Origin: Bosea sp. ANAM02
GTDB taxonomy: Bacteria; Pseudomonadota; Alphaproteobacteria; Rhizobiales; Beijerinckiaceae
Direction: 5' to 3'
Assembly: GCF_011764485.1 (NCBI RefSeq)
Contig: NZ_AP022848.1
Coordinates: 2,384,001-2,448,000, forward strand
Length of the DNA: 64,000 nt
Shown: positions 7,899 to 16,519 of the stretch, piece after piece
Position numbering within the stretch: position 1 is the first letter of the stretch
Layout: every line of letters begins with the position of its first letter
The notes under the pieces: generated by a model
What the model was told of the DNA's origin: nothing
The model's database searches: none
What the model saw: the letters and a program-made list of their open reading frames with translations, nothing else
Translations under genes and position numbers: made by a program

Positions 7899-10800
7899 TC
7901 AAATCCCGGTGGGGCAGCGGATTTCCCGCAGCGCCGGCAGGATCAGGGGATTCTTGAGCGAGCCGACGCCGAAGGAGTAGCCGACCTGCCGACCGCCGAC
8001 ATTCAGGTTGAAGCCGACATTGTCGCCCTGCTTCAGCACCGAGCCGGCATCGAGCAGGCGGAAGAAGGACCATGTGCCGTCCTTCTCGAACAGCTTGGCC
8101 TCGCCTTGCGGCGCCTGCTGGCCGGAGGAGAAGAAGCCGCCGCTGAACATGCCGCCGGAATTGTTGCTGCCACCGCCCAGCGTCAGCGTCACCGCCGTCT
8201 TGCCGATGCCGCCGCCCGGCCACATCACCGGGGTCGGGGTGTTCACGCCCTGCTGGCTCGTCACGGTGAAGCCGTTGATCTCCAGCTTGGCATTGGCGGC
8301 ATCGGCCGAGAGCGCGGTCGGTGTCACCACCATCTGGAAGGAGGGCAGATTGCCGCCGGTCGGGAAGAAGGCGTCCTTGATCTCGCTGGCGCGCTGGAAC
8401 TCCCGCAAGGTCGTCGGCGAGAGGGCGCGCGCCACGCGGCTGTCGACGCGCCAGCTCCATTGCGGCTTCGAGGTGTCGACGAAGGGCTCCAGCCGCTCCT
8501 TGTAGAACTTGTCCATGATCTGGCCGGGCGCGAAGAGCCGGGCGAAATCAGCGAGCGGCACATCGCGCGTGCTCGCCTTGGTGAACGGGTAGCGATTGTT
8601 CATCACCTCGGTGCAGACGCGGGTGACCTGCTCGGCCAGAGCCTGCCTGAGCAAGGCGACGGTCGCGCCGGTGGCATCGCCCTCGAAATCGTTGACCGCC
8701 TGGATCACCATGCCGTCGAAGGGCGGGGGATAGCGCGAGGAATTGGCGCGCAAGGTCGCGATCAGCGGCACGAGCGCGGCATTGGCGGCCGCCGATTGAG
8801 CCGGATTGGTCGCGGCGGTGGCGAGGTTCTGGTTGATCTCCGAGAAGGTCTGGAGGAGCTGGTCCACCGGCCGGCGGCCGAGATCGCCGTCGACCAGGAC
8901 GTGGAAGGGCTTGAACTGGCTATCGATGTCGGCGCCGAGCGCGGTATCGGCCCCACCGCCCGCCAGCACGCGGTCGACGCCGGGAGCCGCCAGCGGCAGG
9001 TTTGCGCCGAGACGGCTCAAGGCGTTACTCGCGCGCTGAGCCAGCGTATCGGCGGCCGCCTGCGCCGCAGCCTGGGCGACGGCCTTCCTGGCGTTGGGCC
9101 GCTCCTTGGTGAGCTGCGTCTCGTCGCGGAGCGCTTCGAGCACCTGCTTGAACGGCGAGGTCGCGGCGCTGATGGCGCTGAGCGCGACATAGCGCGGCTT
9201 GTCGGCATTGAGCGGCCGCAGCTTGAGACGCTTCAGCATGCGCTGCCAGTTCGCGACATAGTCGCGGCTGTAGAGCTTCATCAGGTCCGGGAAGAGCGTG
9301 GCGTATTGGGCCGTGATCGCCTGCTGGTCGAGATTCTCGCCGAGCACCCAGCGCTCACGCTCGATCTGGTCGCCGATATCGCCGAGCTTTGCGATGAAGG
9401 CGTTCTGGAAGCCGTCGTAGGTATAGAAATAGGGCACGCGGATCTGGTCGAGATCCTCGCCGGTGACGCCTTCGAAGACGAGGCGGACATCGGAGCCGCC
9501 GCGCTGCGACACGACCCAGTCCTTCTGACTCTCGCTGCGGGACTGCGTGCGCAGGAGTTCATAGGCGCGCTCGGCGATGCTGAGGCGGCGCAATGTGCGC
9601 TGGCTCTGCTCGATCAGCGACTGGTTGAGCTTGACGATCGGCTCGTCCGTGCCCTCGTCGAGATCGAGGAGGGCGGCGAGATGCTCCTCAAGCGCCTCGC
9701 GGCCCTTGGCATTGGCCGGGCCGGGGAAAAGGTTCTCGGCCCAGTCCAGCCGCATCCAGGAGGTGACGAGCTCGCGGTCCATTTTGGCCTGGCCGCCGAC
9801 CATCATGTAGACTTTCAGCGCCTCGTAGACGAAGCCGGGATTGTTGGCGTTGGCCTCGAGCTGCTCTTCCAGCCGGAAGATGATGCGCGAGCGCAGCATC
9901 CGCTCCAGCGCCTGCTGATAGGTGATCTCCGTTGCGTTCTGGAGGCGGTCGCGCTGGCTGAGGCCGAAGGTGGCAAGCGTCGGCGTCGGCTCGGCCTTGG
10001 TCGCATAGCCCGCCGGCATGTTCCGGAGCTTGTGCAGCAGCGGCAGGATGCGGCTGAAATTGCGGTCGGAGATCGTGGTCTCCTGCAGGACCGGCGCGGC
10101 GGCGCTGCGATAATCCGAGAGGCCGTAATTGGTCGCCGTGATCAGGTCGCTGTTGCGCGAGAAACTCGTCCACCACAGGCCGAGCGCGCCGAGCGACAGA
10201 AGCGCGACCGTGGCGAAGCCGGCGATGCGAAGCGCCGTCGTGCGGCGGGCGGCGCCGAGATCGGTCGAGACCCAGCCGGATTCGCCGATCACGACCTTCT
10301 GCACCAGCTCGGTCAGGAAATAGCTCTTGCCCTTGCCGGAGAAAGAGGCCGCGCCGGCATGGTCCGAGCCGAAATTGCGCGAGAGCGCGCCGATCAACTG
10401 GTCGATCGGGGTGCCTTCCTGCGTGCCGGAGGTGAAGTAGAAGCCGCGCAGCGTCGCATTGGCGTGATAGCGCGTCGGCTCGAAGACGCGGGTCAGGAAA
10501 TCGACGATCCCGCGCTTCAGCGTCGCCATCTGGCTCGGGAAACCAAAGATCTGGGCACGCGCGGTCGGGTTGTGCTCGTCCTGGAGCCGGTCGGGCAGGC
10601 GTTCGTTCAGGCGCTCGATCAGCGCGTCGTATTCCGGCGGCACGTCGCCGATCATGTTGCGGGTCTTGTCGGCGGTCTGGAAGGTATGGCCCCAGACCAT
10701 GCGCCGCTGCGGCTCGGTCAACTGGCCGAAGAACTCGTTGAAGCCGGCGATCAGGTCGGCCTTGGTGAAGACGGCATAGACCGGGAAATCGACCTTCAGG

Positions 10801-11525
10801 CGCTCGTGCAGTTCGAGGAGGCGGGCGCGGATCGCATCGGCATGGGCGGCGATCTCCTCGGGTGAGGAGGTCAGCAGGTCCTCGACGCTGATCGCGACGA
10901 GCACGCCGTTGATGGGTTGGCGCGGGCGGTTGGTCTTGAGCAGGTTGAGGAAGGCGAGCCAGCTCGACTTCTCCGCCTTGGTGTCGGTGTCCTGCGTGGT
11001 GTAGCGGCCGGCGGTGTCGATCAGCACCGCGTCCTCGGCGAACCACCAGTCGCAATAGCGGGTGCCGCCGGTGCCGGCGACGGCGGCCGGCGTGGCGCCA
11101 CGCGCCAGCGGGAATTTCAGGCCGGAATTGACCAGCGCCGTGGTCTTGCCGGCGCCGGGCGGGCCGATGATGACATACCAGGGCAGGTCGTAGAGATAGT
11201 CGCCGCCCTTGCCGCGGGCGCTCTTCAGCGTCGCCAGCGCATCCTTCATCGCGCTGGAGAGGGCGGCTCCGTCGCCGGTCGTTTCCTCCTTTTCCAGAGC
11301 CTCGGTCAGCGCTGCGGCCGCCTTGCGGCGGCGGATGACGATGACGGCGATCCAGACGAATGCGCCCACTACGAGCAACACGGCGACGGGCAGGCGGACC
11401 CAGACGGATTCGAACGGGCGGACCTCGCCGAAGGCGACGAAGGGGCCGCCGAACCAGATCAGTGCGGCGAGCGCGAGCGCGCCGATCAGGATGGCCACGA
11501 TGCGGAGCCAGGTGGCGAGGTTCAT
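7899..11525 (-). CDS. tssM: Type VI secretion membrane protein TssM (IcmF)
   Basis: The protein has 1208 residues, normal for IcmF proteins. Two membrane helices lie near the N-terminus (about 8-34 and 45-65). A cytoplasmic domain carries the Walker A motif GPPGAGKT (about 120-127), and a third helix (about 427-450) is followed by a large periplasmic region. TssM bridges the inner membrane and periplasm and is the core of the type VI membrane complex with TssL. The intact P-loop suggests the nucleotide-binding type. The ATG is preceded by AGGAGGGCGATCTT on the minus strand. It follows tssL after 12 bp. Confidence 0.95.
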   Translation of the reverse strand: MNLATWLRIVAILIGALALAALIWFGGPFVAFGEVRPFESVWVRLPVAVLLVVGAFVWIAVIVIRRRKAAAALTEALEKEETTGDGAALSSAMKDALATLKSARGKGGDYLYDLPWYVIIGPPGAGKTTALVNSGLKFPLARGATPAAVAGTGGTRYCDWWFAEDAVLIDTAGRYTTQDTDTKAEKSSWLAFLNLLKTNRPRQPINGVLVAISVEDLLTSSPEEIAAHADAIRARLLELHERLKVDFPVYAVFTKADLIAGFNEFFGQLTEPQRRMVWGHTFQTADKTRNMIGDVPPEYDALIERLNERLPDRLQDEHNPTARAQIFGFPSQMATLKRGIVDFLTRVFEPTRYHANATLRGFYFTSGTQEGTPIDQLIGALSRNFGSDHAGAASFSGKGKSYFLTELVQKVVIGESGWVSTDLGAARRTTALRIAGFATVALLSLGALGLWWTSFSRNSDLITATNYGLSDYRSAAAPVLQETTISDRNFSRILPLLHKLRNMPAGYATKAEPTPTLATFGLSQRDRLQNATEITYQQALERMLRSRIIFRLEEQLEANANNPGFVYEALKVYMMVGGQAKMDRELVTSWMRLDWAENLFPGPANAKGREALEEHLAALLDLDEGTDEPIVKLNQSLIEQSQRTLRRLSIAERAYELLRTQSRSESQKDWVVSQRGGSDVRLVFEGVTGEDLDQIRVPYFYTYDGFQNAFIAKLGDIGDQIERERWVLGENLDQQAITAQYATLFPDLMKLYSRDYVANWQRMLKRLKLRPLNADKPRYVALSAISAATSPFKQVLEALRDETQLTKERPNARKAVAQAAAQAAADTLAQRASNALSRLGANLPLAAPGVDRVLAGGGADTALGADIDSQFKPFHVLVDGDLGRRPVDQLLQTFSEINQNLATAATNPAQSAAANAALVPLIATLRANSSRYPPPFDGMVIQAVNDFEGDATGATVALLRQALAEQVTRVCTEVMNNRYPFTKASTRDVPLADFARLFAPGQIMDKFYKERLEPFVDTSKPQWSWRVDSRVARALSPTTLREFQRASEIKDAFFPTGGNLPSFQMVVTPTALSADAANAKLEINGFTVTSQQGVNTPTPVMWPGGGIGKTAVTLTLGGGSNNSGGMFSGGFFSSGQQAPQGEAKLFEKDGTWSFFRLLDAGSVLKQGDNVGFNLNVGGRQVGYSFGVGSLKNPLILPALREIRCPTGI

Positions 11526-11537
11526 AAGATCGCCCTC

Positions 11538-12986
11538 CTAGCTCTGCCGCTGGATCAGGATTTCGACGCGCCGGTTCTGGGCACGGCCGGCAGCCGTGTT
11601 GTTGGGGGCGATCGGCAGGTCGGCGCCTTTGCCTTCGGTGCCGATACGGCCGGGCTTGCTGAGCTTGGCGGCGAGCAGGTCGCCGACCGCCTTGGCGCGC
11701 GCCTGCGATAGCACGACATTGGAGGGGAAGCGCGCGGTGCGGATCGGAACGCTGTCGGTATGACCGACGACCTTGACCGCGCCGCCCTCCTGTTCGAGCA
11801 CGGCGGCGATGCGTTCGATCAGCGGCTGGAACTCGCTTCGCACGGCGGCTTGCCCTCCCTCGAACAGCGCGATGCCGGCCAGTCGCACGATGATGACGTT
11901 CGGCGTGACCTGGCAGGTGATCGGCGGCTGCACGGCCGCGCAGACCTTGGGCGGCTGCGGCGGTGGCGGAGGAGGTGGCGGCGGGGCCGAGAAGACCTTG
12001 CGCATGATGCCGATCTCGCCTTTGGGATGGACCGAGAGCAGCGCGGTGGAGGCCGCCTCGGCATTGCCGGCGAGCAGGGCGCGGAAGACGAAATAGACGC
12101 CGAGCAGGGCGACCGCGGCGATCGCAGCCACCGACCAGACCGGCAGCTTGAAGCCCGCGGCAGCCTGCGCGATGGCCTGCCCGCGCCAGCGCGGCGAGAG
12201 TTCGGGGTCCGGCTGCTTCACCCGGCGCAGCGTCTCGAACAGGTTGCGCTGGATCATCTGGAGATTGTTGGCGCCGCCGGCGGACGTCCGGTGAATGCCC
12301 TGGAAGCCCAGCGCCAGGCAGGCATGCATCAGCTCCAGCAGGTCGTAATTGACCGAGGGATCGGCCTTGGCCTTGTCGAGCATCTCGAAGAAGCGCACGC
12401 CGCCGATGCGCTCGCCGAAGAAGCGCGAGAGCATGCTGTACTGGGTCCAGACATGGCGGTCGTCGCCGGGGATGTTCTGGACGATGTCGTCGGCGCTGGC
12501 GGCGATCACGTATTTCGCAGTCTGCGCGGTCTCGGCCGAGACGCCGGCGGCGCGGACCTCATGTTCGAAAGCCTCGATCGTCTCGCCGACCTGGCCGAGG
12601 AGCTGGGCGAAGGGTGCATTGGAGAGATTGGCGCGCATCCGTCCGAGCAGGAGCAGGAGCGGGCCGGCAGCGCGCAGCAGCGGGTTGGCGTTCGGCGTCA
12701 GGAGCTGGTCGCGGCGCGGCAGGGACTGGCCGCCACCGGCCGGAGGTGGCGGAGCCTGCTGGCGCTGCGGGATCGGCGCCGGTTGCGACATCCATTCGTC
12801 GCCGGTGCCGGGCACGCCGGGCGAGGGCACCTGCGGCGGCTGATAGGGCTGGGGTGCCTGCGGCGCGGCCGGTGCGGGGGCAGCGGGCGCGGGCGGCAGG
12901 GGCGCGCGGCGCCCGCCGGGGTTCGGCCTGATGATCGTCCGTTCCGAGCGGCCGAACGGATCTGAAGGCGAACCCGGATCGCTCAT
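11538..12986 (-). CDS. tssL: Type VI secretion protein TssL (DotU) with C-terminal OmpA domain
   Basis: Residues 1-90 form a proline-rich cytoplasmic tail containing SERTIIRPNPGGRR (T17), a candidate phosphorylation motif. A DotU domain follows (about 100-260) with the family's DD(I)VQ, W..YS and GERIGG...FF elements. One membrane helix (about 280-303) comes next, and then, after a run of nine prolines, a periplasmic OmpA peptidoglycan-binding domain (about 365-482) with GHTDSVPI and RAQNRRVEI. This extended form can hold the membrane complex to the cell wall directly. The start overlaps the tssK stop by 4 bp (ATGA), and GGAGGG precedes it. Confidence 0.95.
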   Translation of the reverse strand: MSDPGSPSDPFGRSERTIIRPNPGGRRAPLPPAPAAPAPAAPQAPQPYQPPQVPSPGVPGTGDEWMSQPAPIPQRQQAPPPPAGGGQSLPRRDQLLTPNANPLLRAAGPLLLLLGRMRANLSNAPFAQLLGQVGETIEAFEHEVRAAGVSAETAQTAKYVIAASADDIVQNIPGDDRHVWTQYSMLSRFFGERIGGVRFFEMLDKAKADPSVNYDLLELMHACLALGFQGIHRTSAGGANNLQMIQRNLFETLRRVKQPDPELSPRWRGQAIAQAAAGFKLPVWSVAAIAAVALLGVYFVFRALLAGNAEAASTALLSVHPKGEIGIMRKVFSAPPPPPPPPPQPPKVCAAVQPPITCQVTPNVIIVRLAGIALFEGGQAAVRSEFQPLIERIAAVLEQEGGAVKVVGHTDSVPIRTARFPSNVVLSQARAKAVGDLLAAKLSKPGRIGTEGKGADLPIAPNNTAAGRAQNRRVEILIQRQS

Positions 12987-14320
12987 CGCCTGCCCTCCAG
13001 AACGGCCCAGAGCTCAAGCTCGAGATCGGGCCAATCACCGGAAAAATGCATGCCGATCGAACTCGCCGTCGAGAATTCCGGCCAGAGCGGCGAGGTGCGG
13101 TCGAGATAGAAGTATACATGATCCGTGAGCGCACGGATCTGCGGCGGCGGCGTCGGCAGGTGGACGAGATTGATGCCCGGCAGATGGGCATGGACGATCT
13201 CGTTCATCTTGGTGTTGGGGCCGATCTTGAAGAGCTGGGGGAACTGCGCCTGGATCTCGGTCAGCGGGCGGCGCGCCGCCACTTCCAGCACCAGCGTGGC
13301 GTTGCGCACGAGGCTGCGGTCGCGGATCGTCGACATGAAGGCGTTCTGCGCCCGCTCGACGATCTCCAGCCGGATGGCCCGGCGGCCGAGATTGGCCGAG
13401 AGGAAATCCTGGATATCGCGCACCACGGGGGCGAAGCAGTTCTCCAGGTCGTCATGGTCGTATGCCGGGTAGTCGCGGGCGCGGCGCTCGGCCGTGGTGA
13501 AGGTCGCGAGCTCACCGGCGAGCGCCACGAAGACGGTGAACAGCCGCTCGGGATGGACGAAGCGCGAGCGGCGCAGGTGCTTGAGCACGGGGATGTTGCG
13601 GTTCAGGAGCTGGAGCACGAAGTAATCGGCGCTCTGCAGGCCGCCGCCGGCCGTGGGATCGGCAGCGTAACGGGCGAGCTCCTCCAGCTTGTTGTCGATC
13701 CAGCCGATGACGCGGTCGAGCCAGCCCTCGATCACCGGATAGGCCGAGCAGACCAGCACGGGCGGAGCGAATTTCTCGTCGAACAGGATGGCGCGATCGC
13801 GCACTTCGAGGATGCGCCCGAGCGCCAGACCGACATAGCCGGCCTTCGAGGTCTTTCGCAGCTCCAGCGTCAGGCGCGGATGGGCGACGTCGATCTCTTC
13901 CTCCGTCCGCAGCGAGGCGGTCGAATCGATCAGCATCTCGGTCGCCGGGATATAGCGGCTGGCCGAGCCGTCGAGCGTATCCTCGACTTCGCGCGTATTG
14001 GCGGCGGCGAGCGGCAGCGAGAGCCAGACGATCTGGCCGGCGGCGTTCTCCGGCACCTCGATCGCTGCCGGCAGCGGGCTGTTATCGGGCAGCGCGAAGG
14101 GCGTGCCGTCCGGCATCACGCCGACGGCGCGGCGCAGGCCGATGCGGCTCTGCTGGGCGAGGTCGCGGTCGATCTCCAGCACCGAGAAGCCCCATGGATA
14201 GGGCGTGACGTTTCGGACGCGGCTTTCCAGCAGGTTCTCGAGATAGCGGTCGCTCTGCTGGAAGTGGTGCGGCCTGAGAAACAGCCCTTCCGACCAGACG
14301 ACCTTGCTGTACCACGACAT
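12983..14320 (-). CDS. tssK: Type VI secretion baseplate protein TssK
   Basis: TssK connects the baseplate to the TssL/TssM membrane complex. The protein starts with MSWYSKVVWSEGLFLRPHHF, the family's highly conserved N-terminus, which fixes the start at 14320 rather than at an in-frame codon 54 bp upstream. At 445 residues it has the normal length. Near the C-terminus lie LPGINLVHLPTPP and YFYLDR, also typical. It is the first gene of the minus-strand operon tssK-tssL-tssM-tagF-pppA-ppkA. The 230 bp between it and the divergent PAAR gene should hold promoters for both directions. Confidence 0.95.
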   Translation of the reverse strand: MSWYSKVVWSEGLFLRPHHFQQSDRYLENLLESRVRNVTPYPWGFSVLEIDRDLAQQSRIGLRRAVGVMPDGTPFALPDNSPLPAAIEVPENAAGQIVWLSLPLAAANTREVEDTLDGSASRYIPATEMLIDSTASLRTEEEIDVAHPRLTLELRKTSKAGYVGLALGRILEVRDRAILFDEKFAPPVLVCSAYPVIEGWLDRVIGWIDNKLEELARYAADPTAGGGLQSADYFVLQLLNRNIPVLKHLRRSRFVHPERLFTVFVALAGELATFTTAERRARDYPAYDHDDLENCFAPVVRDIQDFLSANLGRRAIRLEIVERAQNAFMSTIRDRSLVRNATLVLEVAARRPLTEIQAQFPQLFKIGPNTKMNEIVHAHLPGINLVHLPTPPPQIRALTDHVYFYLDRTSPLWPEFSTASSIGMHFSGDWPDLELELWAVLEGRR

Positions 14321-14552
14321 TCCGGTCTCGCTCACTCGACGGCAGGCAGGTGAGGTTATACGGGTCATGCCCAAGCGTCACCAAACGAATGCTAGCGCGT
14401 CGCGGATGCGCCGCCATCATTGACTTGAAGGATGCGGCGGGGCGAATTTCACGGCAGTCCTCTCGCATCGGACCGAAAGGCGGGAACCATTTTCCGGCCC
14501 GGTGCGACAACAGATCGATCCAGCGACGAATCCGTTCCAGCAGGAGGCCTGC

Positions 14553-15053
14553 ATGCCCAAGGGACCGGCGGCCCGCATCATGGACCCGGTGCTGCACCCG
14601 CTGCCGGGCATGCTCCAGCCCGGGCCGGGCAGCATGAACGTGATCATCGGCGGCATGCTGGCCTGGCGCGGCGTGCCGGCCGCCGCCGCCGCCGCGCTCC
14701 AGGCCGCCAAGGCGACCTCCGATGCGACGCTTCAGGCGGCACAGGCCGCGACGCTGGCCGCGGCCGGCACGCCCGGCGCCCCCGCGGCCAAGGCGGCGGA
14801 GGAGGCGGCCAAGACCGCGGCGCTTTCCGCCATGAGCTCGACGATCACCGGCGCATCGGGCGGGGCCGACATCCATAACTGCCTGACGCTGATGCCGCCG
14901 CAGCCGCATGGGCCGGGCGTGGTCATCGACGGTTCGCAGACCGTGCTGATCAACAACCTGCCGGCCTGCCGGGTGGGCGACACGATCCTGGAGGCGCTCG
15001 GTCCGCCCAACAAGATCATGATGGGTCTGCCGACCGTCATCATCGGCGGCTGA
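14553..15053 (+). CDS. PAAR-domain type VI spike tip protein
   Basis: The 166-residue protein has a PAAR-like fold split by a central Ala-rich, low-complexity helical stretch (about residues 38-110). The N-terminal part begins MPKGPAARIMDPVLHPLPG. The C-terminal part has GPGVVIDGSQTVLINNLPACRVGD followed by GPPNKIMMGLPTVIIGG. PAAR proteins cap the VgrG trimer and form the point of the needle, and often connect effectors to it. The start at 14553 is preceded by CAGGAGGCCTGC, an excellent ribosome site. It is transcribed away from tssK and is followed by an unknown gene that may be its partner. Confidence 0.85.
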   Translation: MPKGPAARIMDPVLHPLPGMLQPGPGSMNVIIGGMLAWRGVPAAAAAALQAAKATSDATLQAAQAATLAAAGTPGAPAAKAAEEAAKTAALSAMSSTITGASGGADIHNCLTLMPPQPHGPGVVIDGSQTVLINNLPACRVGDTILEALGPPNKIMMGLPTVIIGG

Positions 15054-15061
15054 TGACGGAT

Positions 15062-15106
15062 CGATTCAACGCGGCGGCGGAAGCCGTTGAAGCAGAATCG
15101 TTTTTT
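15062..15106 (+). terminator. Possible intrinsic terminator after the PAAR gene
   Basis: An outer stem CGATTC/GAATCG (15062-15067 and 15095-15100) encloses an alternative stem TTCAACG/CGTTGAA. Six T residues follow at 15101-15106. It starts 9 bp after the PAAR stop and ends 15 bp before the next gene, so it may cut expression of that gene relative to PAAR. The stem is modest, so this call is tentative. Confidence 0.4.
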
Positions 15107-15120
15107 CGCTGCGAGGTGTG

Positions 15121-15903
15121 ATGGGCAAGGGCAGGCGCACTGTTCCGGATCGGGCGGAGGCCAAGCACGAGCGCTTTCGTCACAAGACGGTGCAGCGCCT
15201 GTCCTCCGACCAGAAGCGCGCGCTCAATCACGGGCTTGCCCGCAACGGGCGGGTGGCGGAGACGCTCTGCTTCATGGCGCTGATCCGCGATCCGGCCCGA
15301 CGCAAGAGGCCGATCCTGCCTGTGCCGAACGTGAGCTGCACGGCGGCGGTGCGCCAGTTCTTCCGGGCCGACGACGGCGAACAGGCGGCGCATCTGCTGC
15401 CCGGCCAGATCTCGATCGACGGCGCCTTTCCCTGGCTGTTCCTGGCTGGGCCGGCGGCGCGGCAGCTCGAGAACCTCTTCGCCTATGTCGAGCCGCTGCG
15501 GGCCGATTACAACAAAGCCGATTCTGCCGCCGAGGCGAACGGTCTGACCGATGCCTTCGCCGATGCCTGTCGCCGGGTACTGACGACCAGGGGCGAGGCT
15601 GTCGCCGATATCGTGGCGGCCTATGAGCAGGTCTGGCTACCGGGCGCGCTCGCGGCTTTCGCAGCGGCCGAGGCGCAGAAGCGCAGCAAGCCGACCCCGC
15701 CGCCGATCGAGCGCGGCGTCGGCCCGGAATACGGCATGATCCTGAATTTCGAGGAGCGGATGGCCGCCTTCGAGGACGATTCGATCTGGGCGACCTACGA
15801 ACAGCTCAGCATCCTCGGCTATTACAAGGTCGCGATGGATGACCCGCCGCGCCAGCTCCAGCCGCGCGCGATCCGCGAGATCCTGGCGCTGCCGGCGGCT
15901 TGA
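15121..15903 (+). CDS. Hypothetical protein beside the PAAR gene (T6SS locus)
   Basis: I do not recognise this 260-residue soluble protein. It has no signal peptide and no membrane helix, a basic N-terminal 60 residues, and a C-terminal part rich in aromatic and acidic residues (NFEERMAAFEDDSIWATYEQL). It starts 67 bp after the PAAR gene, either at ATG 15121 or at the adjacent GTG 15118. Position next to a spike gene makes a cargo, adaptor or immunity role possible, but nothing in the sequence decides between these. Confidence 0.6.
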   Translation: MGKGRRTVPDRAEAKHERFRHKTVQRLSSDQKRALNHGLARNGRVAETLCFMALIRDPARRKRPILPVPNVSCTAAVRQFFRADDGEQAAHLLPGQISIDGAFPWLFLAGPAARQLENLFAYVEPLRADYNKADSAAEANGLTDAFADACRRVLTTRGEAVADIVAAYEQVWLPGALAAFAAAEAQKRSKPTPPPIERGVGPEYGMILNFEERMAAFEDDSIWATYEQLSILGYYKVAMDDPPRQLQPRAIREILALPAA

Positions 15904-15961
15904 CCGGGCAGGGCGGGCGGGCCAAGCGGGAGCTCTTTCTCCCGCGACAGGACCCGCACCC

Positions 15962-16315
15962 ATGACCATCGAACGCATCGGACTCGCCGCCCGCTACTGC
16001 GACGCCGCCATCTTCAACGGCATCATCTTCCTTGCCGGCCATGTCGCCGAGAAGACCGAGGGCGCTTCGCTGGCGGAGCAGACCGGGGAGGTGCTGGCGC
16101 TGCTGGAAGACACGCTGGCGCAGGCCGGCAGCAGCAAGGAGCGCATCCTCAGCGTCCAGATATTCCTCACCGATATCGGCAAGATCGGCGAGATGAACGC
16201 GGTCTGGGACAAATGGGTGGCGAAGGGCCATTCTCCGGCCCGCGCGACCGTCGAGGCGAAGCTGGCCTCGCCCGGCTACGCCATCGAGATCACCGCGGTG
16301 GCGGCGAAGGGGTGA
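15962..16315 (+). CDS. RidA/YjgF family protein
   Basis: The 117-residue protein matches the RidA family along its length, with IIFLAGHVAEK near residue 21, LSVQIFLTDI and a closing PARATVEAKL...AIEITAV. RidA enzymes hydrolyse reactive enamine/imine intermediates made by PLP enzymes, using an arginine equivalent to R105 of E. coli RidA. Here that position is K100, so the classical deaminase chemistry may be absent, as in several Rid subfamilies. The start at 15962 is set by family alignment; CAGGAC lies upstream. It sits between type VI genes with no obvious functional tie. Confidence 0.85.
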   Translation: MTIERIGLAARYCDAAIFNGIIFLAGHVAEKTEGASLAEQTGEVLALLEDTLAQAGSSKERILSVQIFLTDIGKIGEMNAVWDKWVAKGHSPARATVEAKLASPGYAIEITAVAAKG

Positions 16316-16326
16316 GCGATATCCCT

Positions 16327-16471
16327 CGTCATTCCGGGACATTGCAAAGCAATGGGCCCGGAATCCAGAACCGATGAGCTTTGTCGTCGATATTACCGGG
16401 TGCCGCCCCTGCGATCAGCGGCATCGGTTCTGGGTTCCGGGCTCAGGCCTTCGGCCTGCCCCGGAATGACG
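16327..16471. repeat. Dispersed palindromic repeat (inverted arms)
   Basis: The left arm (about 16327-16375) contains CGTCATTCCGGG and GGCCCGGAATCCAGAACCGA. The right arm (about 16418-16471) carries the same segments in reverse complement, ending CCGGAATGACGG. The roughly 40-bp centre is not repeated. It separates the convergent ridA-like gene and tagH. This kind of element is, from memory, common between genes in many alphaproteobacteria. Confidence 0.75.
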
Positions 16472-16519
16472 GTGTTCCCGAGACACCGGGTCAAGCCCGA
16501 GCATGACGGCGGAGGCGTG

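Noticed and set aside
7215..10865. A plus-strand 1216-codon frame opposite tssM and tagF
   Set aside because: It is a compositional shadow; TssM and TagF on the minus strand have clear family motifs and ribosome sites.
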